Positions 25,714 through 33,435 of a DNA stretch of 33,877 nucleotides are shown piece by piece. The number at the start of each line of letters is the position of its first letter. Position 1 is the stretch's first letter. Under the pieces are notes generated by a model that was given only the letters and a program-made list of their open reading frames with translations, had not been told where the DNA came from and did no database searches. The stretch is from Blautia sp. (GTDB lineage Bacteria > Bacillota > Clostridia > Lachnospirales > Lachnospiraceae): the NCBI GenBank assembly GCA_030841965.1, contig JAUUSJ010000028.1, positions 1 through 33,877 on the forward strand, given 5' to 3'. The position numbers and the translations under genes were made by a program.

Positions 25714-25924
25714 AGACGCTAAGAGAGCAAGGAGATATCTGTCCCGCAAACACGTTCGTTCCCACGATTTTTCGACATGCGCTGATTTTTGCCGCCTCCC
25801 GCAAACTCGCAGCTACGCTGCTCAAACAGTGCTCCAGCGGCAAAGCTAAGCATATCGAAAAATCGCTCCACTCTCTATCGTTTTCGGGGCAGATATCTCC
25901 TTGCTCTCTTGGCTGTGTATTGGA
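25714..25924 (-). repeat. large hairpin-forming dispersed repeat, copy 2 (complete, inverted)
   Basis: Same element as at 7934-8143 on the other strand: end B AGACGCTAAGAGAG (25714-25727) and end A CTCTCTTGGCTGTGTATTGG (25905-25924). The outer stem has a different sequence from copy 1 (AAGAGAGCAAGGAG then ATATCTG instead of AAGAGAGTCCGTCG then ATATGTCC), yet its two arms still match each other. The apex is GCAGC-TAC-GCTGC at 25809-25821, read as GCAGC-GTA-GCTGC on the minus strand. It lies 26 bp after the ABC gene. Confidence 0.9.
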
Positions 25925-26260
25925 GAGACAATCTGGCTATTTCTGGGTATTCGCATGTACATGGGAATATATTGGCTGGATATTCTGTAAATCAAAAATT
26001 TTTCTTATCTATCCAGGTATGTTTACTTGATACTTCAATGGATAAAGCACGTCCTGTTTTTAATTACACAAATTTCTAAATATAATCGGAAGCATACAAG
26101 ACCGATTTATTCCATTAAGACTTTCATTATCCATCGCTTTCATTTAATCATTGTATTTAGCACCTTCATATGTATTCTTATTCTGTAGTTTCCCAGTTGT
26201 CACTTTTATTTCCAATATTTTCCAACATCAACTTATACTTTGACTGTGAAATTTATAGCG
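25925..26260. other. non-coding stretch between repeat copies
   Basis: Both strands were read; no plausible gene, ribosome binding site or structured RNA was seen. Short open frames here have no family resemblance and no start signals. Confidence 0.6.
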
Positions 26261-26373
26261 TTTTGCCAGTACACAGCGAAGAGAGGTGGGAGATATGTCC
26301 TCTAAAACCGCTCCACTCTCTATCGTTTTTTGAGGACATATCGACGGTCTCTCTTGGCTGTGTATTGGCAAAA
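26261..26373. repeat. hairpin repeat, copy 3: internally deleted derivative with A-type ends on both sides
   Basis: Ends TTTTGCCAGTACACAGC (26261) and GCTGTGTATTGGCAAAA (to 26373) are near-perfect 25-bp inverted repeats when AAGAGAG is included (23 of 25). The middle keeps an ATATGTCC arm on each side and a piece of the right half (GCTCCACTCTCTATCG) but lacks the central stems and apex. In the outer arms the six or seven bases after AAGAGAG do not match (GTGGGAG against ACCGTCG), unlike copies 1 and 2. Confidence 0.8.
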
Positions 26374-26446
26374 ACTTATAAAATTTTTTTTTAGGATTTT
26401 CTTGGTTGTGTTGGCAAGACTTTATAAAGTTTTTTTATAGGCATAA
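26352..26446 (+). repeat. degenerate ~49-bp tandem duplication with T-rich hairpins
   Basis: CTTGGCTGTGTATTGGCAA...ACTTATAAAA plus nine T is followed by CTTGGTTGTGTTGGCAAGA...CTTTATAAAG plus seven T. Each unit ends in a short palindrome (ACTTTATAAAGT in the second) and a T tract, so both look terminator-like. Confidence 0.6.
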
Positions 26447-26843
26447 TTATTACGTAGTTTTAATATGGGTTCTTTGCTTTTTTTATTTTTCTATAATTCT
26501 ATAATTCTTTTTATAATTTTTTTCTGTAGTTTTTCCAATAATTTTTTTGTATGATATTTTTTTTGAATTTTATTGTTTTATGGGATTAAAGAATGGGGCT
26601 TTTGAAAAATAGAGTTTTTCTATTAGATATAGAGGTTTTTGAAAAAGGATATGATATCTGATGGAAATTTTATGTTTTTCAAAAGTCTTAGTTTTTTTGA
26701 ATGATTTTTCTATGATTTGTTTATTCTTTTATTATGAATGGAAAAAAATAAGTATATGTGATTTTTATATTTTTTCTTGGAATTGGATTAATTTTAGATA
26801 TTTTTGTATAAAATTTAGGTGTATTAGCCGATATTAAAAAAAG
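26447..26843. other. very AT-rich non-coding stretch
   Basis: About 400 bp dominated by runs of T on the plus strand. No gene on either strand. It contains an 11-bp inverted repeat CTTTTGAAAAA (26599-26609) and TTTTTCAAAAG (26675-26685), which in such composition may be chance. From about 26799 it becomes similar to 32412 onward (see the shared promoter module). Confidence 0.6.
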
Positions 26844-26871
26844 TACAAAAACAACTAGAAATTCTCCATGG
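26844..26871 (+). promoter_or_regulatory. candidate AraC-regulator operator, copy A, at the GH2 promoter
   Basis: TACAAAAACAACT, then A, GAAAT, T, CTCCAT and GG: 25 of 28 positions are shared with 32458-32485. It abuts the presumed -35 region (26869-26874, a poor match) of a promoter with TATAAT at 26892-26897, the usual arrangement for activation by an AraC protein. The 3' part forms a perfect ATTCTCC-ATG-GGAGAAT inverted repeat (26861-26877). Confidence 0.6.
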
Positions 26872-26891
26872 GAGAATAATTTGGCTGATAA

Positions 26892-26897
26892 TATAAT
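26892..26897 (+). promoter_or_regulatory. -10 element of the second GH2 gene
   Basis: Perfect TATAAT, 17 bp after a weak -35 (TGGGAG) that overlaps the candidate operator. Leader of about 100 nt before the start at 27004. Confidence 0.5.
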
Positions 26898-27003
26898 AAT
26901 TTTAACAAAAATAAATCAAAATTATACAATTAAATATATAAAATAATCATGTATTTAATATGTTAGAGAGATTTAATTGTAAAAAATGATAAAGGAGGAG
27001 CGT

Positions 27004-29271
27004 ATGCGTAGTATTATTAATTTAAACGAAGGATGGAAATTTATTCAAGAAGATGTTGGACTTCCATTGACTTTTCCAACAGACTGGCAACAGATTAATC
27101 TTCCACATTCATGGAATGCGATAGATGGTCATGACGGGAATGGGAAGTATGATAGGTGTAAATGTTGGTATGCCAAGAGCTTTATGACTCCAAAACAGCC
27201 GCTTAATGGTGGTCGTGTCTATGTTGAAATTTTAGCGGCGGGACAGCAGGCGACGGTATATGTCAATGGTGAGGAAGTTGTCTATCATGAAGGAGGATAT
27301 TCTACTTTCCGTGCGGATATCACGGATTTATGTAGGGAAGAAGAGGAAAATCTGTTAGTTATTGCCTGTAGCAATGAGGAGAAATCTAGTGTGTATCCAC
27401 AGGCAGCGGATTTTACATTTTATGGGGGATTGTATCGTGGAGTAAATTTGATTAGTGTTCCGGATACGCATTTTGATTTGGATTATTATGGAGCTTCAGG
27501 GTTGAAGGTGACGCCAAAGCCATGTGATTGTGGCGGTGCGACGTTTGAGGTGGAATCTTTTATTACTAATCCAGATGAGAATTTTACGGTATTGTATACA
27601 ATCAAAGATATGGATGGTAATGAGGTTGCGTCTGCTTCTCGTCCAGCAGATAAAACGATGGTGAAGCTTTATGTGCCAGATGCAAAGAAATGGGAGATTA
27701 ATAGTCCATATTTGTATACGGTTACAGCGTCAGTATGGCGTCGCAATGAGGTGTATGATGAGGTTTCGGCGCGTGTCGGAGTTAGAAGTTTTTCTTGTGA
27801 CCCAAATGAGGGATTTATTATAAATGGGGTACAGACTCCACTGCGCGGTGTGAGTCGTCATCAAGATAAGCTCTATAAGGGCAATGCGTTGACAAGAGAA
27901 GAACATTATGAAGATGCGAGAATGATTAAAGAATTAGGTGCGAATACGATTCGTTTGGCACATTATCAGCATTCTCAGGATTTCTATGATGCATGTGACG
28001 AGATGGGATTTATTGTGTGGGCGGAGATTCCGTTTATCAGTGTGATGAATGAGGACCCAGCGGCACATCAAAACTGTATTAGTCAGATGAAGGAATTAAT
28101 TGCTCAAAACTATAATCATCCATCTATCTGTTTCTGGGGTGTTTCGAATGAGATTTTGATTGGCGGTATCTCTAACCAGTTGGTGGAGAATCATAAAGAG
28201 TTAAATGCTCTATGTAAAGAGATGGACCCTACTCGTTTGACTACGATTGCACATGTCTCAATGACGCCGATTGATAGTCCAATGCATGGTTTGACAGATG
28301 TAGAAAGTTATAATCATTATTTTGGATGGTATGGCGGAAAAATGGAAGATAATGGTCCTTGGTTTGACAATTTCCATAAGATTCATCCAGAGATTTGTAT
28401 CGGTGTTTCTGAGTACGGATGTGAGGGTATTATCACTTACCACGGTCCAAACCCAGCATGTAAGGATTATAGTGAGGAATATCAGGCACTTTACCATGAG
28501 CATATGGCGAAGGTACTTGATGAGCGTCCTTGGATTTGGTCAAGCCATGTTTGGAATATGTTTGATTTTGGATGTGCGGCCAGAGATGAGGGCGGAGTTG
28601 CAGGAAGAAATAATAAAGGTCTTGTTACGATGGACCGTAAGACGAAAAAAGATAGTTATTATATTTATAAGGCATATTGGAATAAAGAGCCGATGGTTCA
28701 TTTATGTGGCAAACGCTACGCACAGCGAGCAGGAGAGACGACCCAGATTCGTGTGTACTCCAATCAACCGAAAGTTTTGCTCTATATAAATGGTAAATTG
28801 GTCGAAGAAAAAACAGCCGAGAAGGTGTTTGTTTTTGAAGTTGCCTTGGAAGAAGGATATAATACTGTTCTTGCTGTTGCGGGACAGGTGAAAGATAGTA
28901 TGACGATTGAAAAAGTGGAACAAGAGCCAAGTATCTATGTTTTACCAGAAGTAAATGAGAGAGCAGAAGGTGTAGCGAACTGGTTTAAATTAGCGGGAGA
29001 CTTAGATTTGAAAGCTCCGATGGAGTTCCCAGAAGGAAAGTATAGCATTAATGACACAATGGAAGAGATTGCAAAGAGTGAGGAGGCATTGGAGATTGCT
29101 TCAAAAGCGATTAAGCTTGCAACGAATTTCCTTGTTAGTCCAGGCGAAGGAATGTGGGATATGATGAAATCAATGTCACCAGCAGGCATGATGGAGATGG
29201 GCGGACTGCTTTTGCCAGATGGATTCTTAGAGAGCCTGAATGCGAAGCTTATTAAAATCGATAAAGTATGA
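27004..29271 (+). CDS. GH2 glycosidase, beta-galactosidase-like, with C-terminal helical tail
   Basis: A 755-residue cytoplasmic GH2 enzyme. Jelly-roll domain (about 1-170, with INLPHSWNAIDG and FYGGLYR), Ig-like domain, TIM barrel with acid/base E383 in WGVSNEI and nucleophile E470 in VSEYGCEG, then a beta-sandwich like DUF4982 (about 562-645). GRNNKGLVTMDRKTKKDSYY keeps N-x-K (N536/K538) at the site that binds uronate in glucuronidases, but many beta-galactosidase-like GH2 proteins have NDKG here, so the substrate is open between galactoside and uronide. Residues 660-755 form a Met-rich, mainly helical tail beyond the usual domains. ATG 27004 has AGGAGG five bases upstream; an ATG at 26986 lies before that site. 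It is followed by a symporter. Confidence 0.88.
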   Translation: MRSIINLNEGWKFIQEDVGLPLTFPTDWQQINLPHSWNAIDGHDGNGKYDRCKCWYAKSFMTPKQPLNGGRVYVEILAAGQQATVYVNGEEVVYHEGGYSTFRADITDLCREEEENLLVIACSNEEKSSVYPQAADFTFYGGLYRGVNLISVPDTHFDLDYYGASGLKVTPKPCDCGGATFEVESFITNPDENFTVLYTIKDMDGNEVASASRPADKTMVKLYVPDAKKWEINSPYLYTVTASVWRRNEVYDEVSARVGVRSFSCDPNEGFIINGVQTPLRGVSRHQDKLYKGNALTREEHYEDARMIKELGANTIRLAHYQHSQDFYDACDEMGFIVWAEIPFISVMNEDPAAHQNCISQMKELIAQNYNHPSICFWGVSNEILIGGISNQLVENHKELNALCKEMDPTRLTTIAHVSMTPIDSPMHGLTDVESYNHYFGWYGGKMEDNGPWFDNFHKIHPEICIGVSEYGCEGIITYHGPNPACKDYSEEYQALYHEHMAKVLDERPWIWSSHVWNMFDFGCAARDEGGVAGRNNKGLVTMDRKTKKDSYYIYKAYWNKEPMVHLCGKRYAQRAGETTQIRVYSNQPKVLLYINGKLVEEKTAEKVFVFEVALEEGYNTVLAVAGQVKDSMTIEKVEQEPSIYVLPEVNERAEGVANWFKLAGDLDLKAPMEFPEGKYSINDTMEEIAKSEEALEIASKAIKLATNFLVSPGEGMWDMMKSMSPAGMMEMGGLLLPDGFLESLNAKLIKIDKV

Positions 29272-29289
29272 TACGTTGACAATAAAAAA

Positions 29290-29317
29290 GGGGTCAAAAG
29301 GTCTTTTTGACCCTTTT
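29290..29317 (+). terminator. hairpin after the second GH2 gene
   Basis: GGGTCAAAAG and CTTTTTGACCC (29291-29313) pair and are followed by TTTT, so it could terminate or attenuate between the GH2 and symporter genes. The same core recurs at 15352 and 29419. Confidence 0.6.
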
Positions 29318-29489
29318 GATACCAGATTGCTCCGCACAATATGCTACCGCAATCTTCAAAAACATTCATAATCCGCTCATTTTTCTCCGAAAAATGGCTA
29401 CTTATTCATGTTTTTGGCGGGTCAAAAGTTCAAAAATCCTCTTGCAAGCAAACTTGCATCGAATTTTAGACCTTTTGACCCTGGTATCA
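29317..29489. repeat. GGGTCAAAAG-family repeat with nested palindrome
   Basis: TGATACCAG (29317-29325) and CTGGTATCA (29481-29489) are perfect inverted ends. Near the right end, 29419-29437 pairs with 29463-29481 (17 of 19) around a perfect inner hairpin TGCAAG-CAAA-CTTGCA (29443-29458). With the hairpin at 29291-29313 it fills most of the 245-bp gap between the GH2 and symporter genes. Related to the palindrome at 15342-15381. Confidence 0.75.
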
Positions 29490-29516
29490 CCATAATAAGA
29501 GAAAGAAGGAAAAATA

Positions 29517-30914
29517 ATGGGAACAAATTCATCTGTTCGACCATTTGGTATGAAAGATAAGCTGGGCTATATGTTTGGTGATTTCGGTAATGATTTCACA
29601 TTTTTATTATCCTCCATGTTTATGATGAAATTCTATACCGATGTTATGGGAATTGCAGCTGGCTTAGTAGGTTTTTTGATGATGCTTGCACGTTTTGTGG
29701 ATGCATTTACGGATGTTACAATGGGACAGATTGTTGACCGGTCTAAGCCGACGAAGGATGGTAAATTCCGTCCGTGGATTAAGAGAATGTGTGGTCCAGT
29801 TGCAATTGCGTCATTTTTGATTTATCAGTCTGCGTTTGCGAATATGGCATATGGATTTAGAGTATTTTGGATGTTTTTTACTTATATTTTATGGGGCTCT
29901 ATTTTCTATACATCGATTAATATTCCATATGGTTCTATGGCATCCGCAGTTTCCTCTGACCCGGACGACCGCGTTCAGCTTTCTACATGGAGAACGATTG
30001 GCTCGAGTTTAGCGAGTCTTGTTATCGGCACGGGTACTCCTATATTCGCCTATGAGACGGTAAATGGGGCCACTGTTTTGTCTGGTTCTAAGATGACAAT
30101 AATTGCTGGCGTTTTTTCTGTCTGTGCTATTATTTGTTATCTCCTATGCTTTAACTTGGTTCGTGAGCGTGTTGAGATTCCACAAAATACCACAAAGGTG
30201 AATATCGGTGCGATGTTAAAGAGCATTTTTAAGAATCGTGCTCTTTTGGGTATTATTCTCGCAGCAATCTTTTTGTTATTGGGACAATTAGGTATGTCTG
30301 GTATGCAGCCATATGTATTCCCTGTTTATTATAATAGTGCTGGCGGTCAGGCGATGGCTTCTCTATTTGGCTCCATTGCTACGATTGTTATCTCTGCGCC
30401 TCTCGCATCAAGGTTGGCGAGTAAATTAGGAAAAAAAGAGTTATCTGTCATTGCTTGTTTAATTGGGGTAGCATTTTGGATTATTTGCTTTATTATGCGA
30501 CCTTCTAATCCTACAGTTTTTGTAGTATTTTATGTATTATCGATGATTTGTGTGGGAATTTTTAATACAGTCATCTGGGCGATGATTACGGATGTTATTG
30601 ATGATGCTGAAGTGAAAAATGGTATCCGTGAAGATGGTACGATTTATTCTGTTTATTCTTTTGCGCGTAAGCTTGGACAGGCGTTATCTTCTGGTATGAT
30701 TGGTGCAGTATTGTCCATCATTGGATATAATAATACTGTTGCGGCAAATCCTACTGCCTATCCTGATGTTATAGCTGGCATTTTTAACTGGGCTTGTTTG
30801 ATTCCAGCGATTGGTTTAGCGGCAGTTGTATTAAGCTTAGTTTTTGTTTATCCATTGAGCAAAAAGAAAGTGGAAGAGAATGTGCAGACATTGTCATCTC
30901 GTCGAGAAAAATAA
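29517..30914 (+). CDS. GPH-family sugar:cation symporter (MelB/UidB-like)
   Basis: A 465-residue transporter of the glycoside-pentoside-hexuronide family, with about twelve membrane helices. Characteristic motifs: GYMFGDFGNDFTFLLSSMF at the N terminus, the cation/substrate segment RFVDAFTDVTMGQIVDRSK, GKFRPWI, and NIPYGSMASAVSSDPDDR in the middle. This family includes the E. coli glucuronide carrier and melibiose carrier. AAGAAGG lies eight bases before the ATG. It probably imports the substrate of the GH2 enzyme encoded just upstream. Confidence 0.92.
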   Translation: MGTNSSVRPFGMKDKLGYMFGDFGNDFTFLLSSMFMMKFYTDVMGIAAGLVGFLMMLARFVDAFTDVTMGQIVDRSKPTKDGKFRPWIKRMCGPVAIASFLIYQSAFANMAYGFRVFWMFFTYILWGSIFYTSINIPYGSMASAVSSDPDDRVQLSTWRTIGSSLASLVIGTGTPIFAYETVNGATVLSGSKMTIIAGVFSVCAIICYLLCFNLVRERVEIPQNTTKVNIGAMLKSIFKNRALLGIILAAIFLLLGQLGMSGMQPYVFPVYYNSAGGQAMASLFGSIATIVISAPLASRLASKLGKKELSVIACLIGVAFWIICFIMRPSNPTVFVVFYVLSMICVGIFNTVIWAMITDVIDDAEVKNGIREDGTIYSVYSFARKLGQALSSGMIGAVLSIIGYNNTVAANPTAYPDVIAGIFNWACLIPAIGLAAVVLSLVFVYPLSKKKVEENVQTLSSRREK

Positions 30915-30954
30915 ATTGGTTATTATCTAATATTTGTTTATACATCTATTTTAA

Positions 30955-30974
30955 GGGAGAGCTTTTGCTCTCCC
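30955..30974. terminator. strong hairpin between convergent symporter and araC genes
   Basis: GGGAGAGC-TTTT-GCTCTCCC, a perfect 8-bp stem. No clear T tract follows on the plus strand and only TTAAAA on the minus strand, so it may act bidirectionally but weakly. A second T-rich pairing (TCAAAAA with TTTTTGA) lies just downstream, before 31030. Confidence 0.5.
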
Positions 30975-31064
30975 GACAACTCAAAAATATAGGAATTTAT
31001 TAGCCTGATTTGGCGAGTTTTTGAACTTTTATTTTTCTGATAATTTAAAATATTTTTTATATTT

Positions 31065-32321
31065 TTAGTAAAAATTAACCGTAGATAATTTCTGGGGCTC
31101 TATACGAGTAGCTGTCTTTCGGTACTCCTTTGGTGTTGTTCCAGTAATCTGTTTAAATAATCTACTAAAATAATATACATCAGATATACCGCATTTTAAG
31201 GCGATAGATTTGATTGGCATATCTGTGGCGAGTAAGAGCTTTTTGGAATGTTCAATTCGTTTTTGATTGACAAATTTTGTGAGAGACATTCCAACTTCCT
31301 TCGAGAATAAGGTGGAAAGATAGCTGGCGTTGACCGATAATTGCTCGGATAAGGATTTTAAGCTTAAATCCGCACTTAAATCTGTATTGACATAAGTAAT
31401 AATCTTCTGTGTCAGAAGAGAATAATTTTTTAAAGTATGTTTGCGAATCAGACAACAGTAATTATGCACTATTTTGAGAGAAAAATTATGGCATTGCTCG
31501 ATACTTGTCAGTTGCTCTATTATTTGAATATTTCGGTTAGAGTAGGTATCGATATGAATAGGATGAACACCACAAGATTTCGCAGCTCGACCGAGCAATG
31601 TATTAAAAGTAATAGTGTAGTCCTTCTGGTCGCGAAGTTCGTTTGACATACGATGAGGAAGGAAAAGAGAAAATGTTTTTGTTGTAAGTTCTAACGCTTT
31701 TTGCTCATCTGCATTTTTTACCGCTTCTATAATGGCAGCTTCTAATTCATATCTATTTTCGATAGTTTGAAGGGCTGCAAAGGGGTTTTCTGGAATGCGA
31801 AAAGAAGAGTGGTAGGTTGTATACCATTCGTCCAATTCTCTAGAATCAGAATAAATGATTTCATAATTATCTTTACCAAATAAAAATTCAGCGAGCTCTG
31901 TAAAAAGATTCATATATAATGTTTGTACAGGGAAAAATGCCATGCTCAAGTAATACTCTTTCAGTTGATCGTGCAGTTCAGCTGGAATTTTTAATTTATC
32001 ACATATTTGCATAAAACGGGAAGATTGCATTTCCTCAAATAAAAATGGACCACAGATAAAAAATTCATCACTATCTGGGATACGAAAGATGGTATAATTG
32101 CATAAAAAATCATCGGTCAGGTGGTAGATTTTTTTTGGTTGGAAGCTCATAAACCAGCGATTTAAATAAGAATTAGTAGTTTTTTCGTCAAAAAAATTAT
32201 TTCTTAAACCAAGGTCTAGCCAGGATATATCTGAAAATGTACACGGAAAAGTGATACGGTGTACAGGAATATAATTTGCTTTTAATATACTTTGGGTAAA
32301 ATCAATTAATACATTTTTCAT
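31065..32321 (-). CDS. AraC-family transcriptional regulator
   Basis: A 418-residue regulator. The C-terminal about 100 residues form the AraC/XylS DNA-binding domain, with SLKSLSEQLSVNASYLSTLF and IKSIALKCGISDVYYFSRLF as the two helix-turn-helix units and the GTTPKEYRK end. The N-terminal 300 residues lack a receiver domain and are not a family I can name; they presumably sense a ligand. AAAGGA lies eight bases before the ATG. It is convergent with the symporter, and upstream of it lies a copy of the motif found at the GH2 promoter, so it is the likely regulator of the GH2-symporter pair (inference). Confidence 0.9.
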   Translation of the reverse strand: MKNVLIDFTQSILKANYIPVHRITFPCTFSDISWLDLGLRNNFFDEKTTNSYLNRWFMSFQPKKIYHLTDDFLCNYTIFRIPDSDEFFICGPFLFEEMQSSRFMQICDKLKIPAELHDQLKEYYLSMAFFPVQTLYMNLFTELAEFLFGKDNYEIIYSDSRELDEWYTTYHSSFRIPENPFAALQTIENRYELEAAIIEAVKNADEQKALELTTKTFSLFLPHRMSNELRDQKDYTITFNTLLGRAAKSCGVHPIHIDTYSNRNIQIIEQLTSIEQCHNFSLKIVHNYCCLIRKHTLKNYSLLTQKIITYVNTDLSADLSLKSLSEQLSVNASYLSTLFSKEVGMSLTKFVNQKRIEHSKKLLLATDMPIKSIALKCGISDVYYFSRLFKQITGTTPKEYRKTATRIEPQKLSTVNFY

Positions 32322-32652
32322 AAATTTTTTCCTTTCTGAAGTAAATAAAAAATAGGCGAGATATCCTTGCTATTTTTTCTTAGCGATGGTAACATATTTC
32401 TTATATATATGTATTTTTGCATAAATTTTAGAAAAACTCAAGAAAAACCAAAAAAAATACAAAAACAACTGGAAATCCTCCATAGAAAAAAGATGAAAGT
32501 ATTTTATACAAAAGAACCAATAAAAAATTAAAATTATTATATAAAAATAATGATACTATGGGCGAGATGACAGGAATTTATTTGTGCAAAATAATGAAAA
32601 AGTTATTCGTATAGAAAAGGCAAGACTGAGATGAAGAGGGAGGGGTGACTCA
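32322..32652. promoter_or_regulatory. divergent region between araC and kptA
   Basis: 330 bp, AT-rich, no gene seen. From about 32412 it resembles the GH2 upstream region from 26799, with the 28-bp motif at 32458-32485 and a possible -10 TATACA at 32505-32510. The plus-strand gene start has GAGGGAGGGG as ribosome binding site. Confidence 0.6.
32458..32485 (+). promoter_or_regulatory. candidate AraC-regulator operator, copy B
   Basis: Shares 25 of 28 positions with 26844-26871 in the same orientation (TACAAAAACAACT, GAAAT, CTCCAT). It lies about 135 bp upstream of the araC start on the opposite side, and its distance to TATACA (47 bp from motif start) nearly equals that of copy A to TATAAT (48 bp). 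Autoregulation of araC, or activation of kptA, are both possible. Confidence 0.55.
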
Positions 32653-33315
32653 ATGGTAGATAATTATGAGATAATTGAGAAAACAGGAGCTTTGAAGCAT
32701 TTGACAGAGAAAGATTTAGAAATGCTGAGAAAAAATGGGAGAAGACTTGGCTCTGCTCTTTGTAATGTCTTAAGACATCATCCAGAGCGAATCGGTGTCG
32801 CTATGGATAAACAGGCGTGGGTAGATACCGACGAGTTGATTGATAAATTTAATGAATATCATCACAGCAAAAAGTTTTATCTGAGTTTGCCTGTATTAAT
32901 GGAAGTAGTTCGCATAGATGATAAGCAGCGATATGGTCTTAGGCAGATGGGAACAAGTCTCATGATTCGATGTAGGCAGGGTCATTCTATTCCATGGCTG
33001 GAAATGGATTATAGAGAAGAAATCCCTCCTGAAATCTTGTATCACGGAACTATTACGACATACTTGGATTCGATTATGGAGAAGGGATTATTGCCGATGG
33101 AGAGACAGAAGGTGCATTTGTCGAAAGATATTCCGACGGCAAGAAAAGTTGCAAGAAGAAGAAAGTCGAAGGGAATTCCCATTATTTTGCAGGTGAATAC
33201 CGCTTTGATGGCAAAAGATGGTGTTATCTTTTATCTCGCAGATAATGATGTATGGTTGACAGATTATGTGGACCCGAAGTATCTGACGATGAACGATGAA
33301 AAGATAGGAATATAA
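32653..33315 (+). CDS. kptA: RNA 2'-phosphotransferase (Tpt1/KptA)
   Basis: A 220-residue KptA/Tpt1 enzyme, which in eukaryotes removes the 2'-phosphate left at tRNA splice junctions, using NAD. After a 25-residue N-terminal extension, family motifs appear in order: LGSALCNVLRHHPERIGV, WVDTDELIDKF, RYGLRQMGTSLMIRCRQGHS (Arg and His of the active site), ILYHGTI, MERQKVHLSKD and VWLTDYVDPKYL. Bacteria mostly lack spliced tRNA of this type, so its native substrate here is unclear. GGGAGGGG precedes the ATG. It is followed by a very small open frame and a rhodanese gene on the same strand. Confidence 0.92.
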   Translation: MVDNYEIIEKTGALKHLTEKDLEMLRKNGRRLGSALCNVLRHHPERIGVAMDKQAWVDTDELIDKFNEYHHSKKFYLSLPVLMEVVRIDDKQRYGLRQMGTSLMIRCRQGHSIPWLEMDYREEIPPEILYHGTITTYLDSIMEKGLLPMERQKVHLSKDIPTARKVARRRKSKGIPIILQVNTALMAKDGVIFYLADNDVWLTDYVDPKYLTMNDEKIGI

Positions 33316-33354
33316 TATGGCGAGGAAAGAAAGAGCTAGTAGAGGGGGAATACT

Positions 33355-33417
33355 ATGGATGAAGAAAAGATGAAAATGGTCAGTCAAAAGAAAGGATTTT
33401 GCGAAGTACTAGAGTAG
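33355..33417 (+). CDS. possible 20-residue small protein
   Basis: MDEEKMKMVSQKKGFCEVLE, preceded by GAGGGGG six bases before the ATG, in the gap between kptA and the rhodanese gene. Charged, one cysteine, no membrane segment. The good ribosome binding site is the only support; it could also be chance or a decayed gene start. Confidence 0.3.
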   Translation: MDEEKMKMVSQKKGFCEVLE

Positions 33418-33435
33418 CAAGAATGAGGTGGAAAT

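Noticed and set aside
25526..25843. Minus-strand 105-codon open frame over the end of the ABC gene and repeat copy 2
   Set aside because: It is antisense to a clear ATPase domain and then runs through the hairpin repeat; no start signal and no family resemblance outside the repeat.
26599..26685. 11-bp inverted repeat in the AT-rich stretch as a regulatory site
   Set aside because: In sequence so rich in A and T runs such a match is expected by chance and there is no nearby promoter geometry.
28322..28789. 155-codon plus-strand open frame inside the second GH2 gene
   Set aside because: Out-of-frame shadow of the catalytic domain with no start site of its own.
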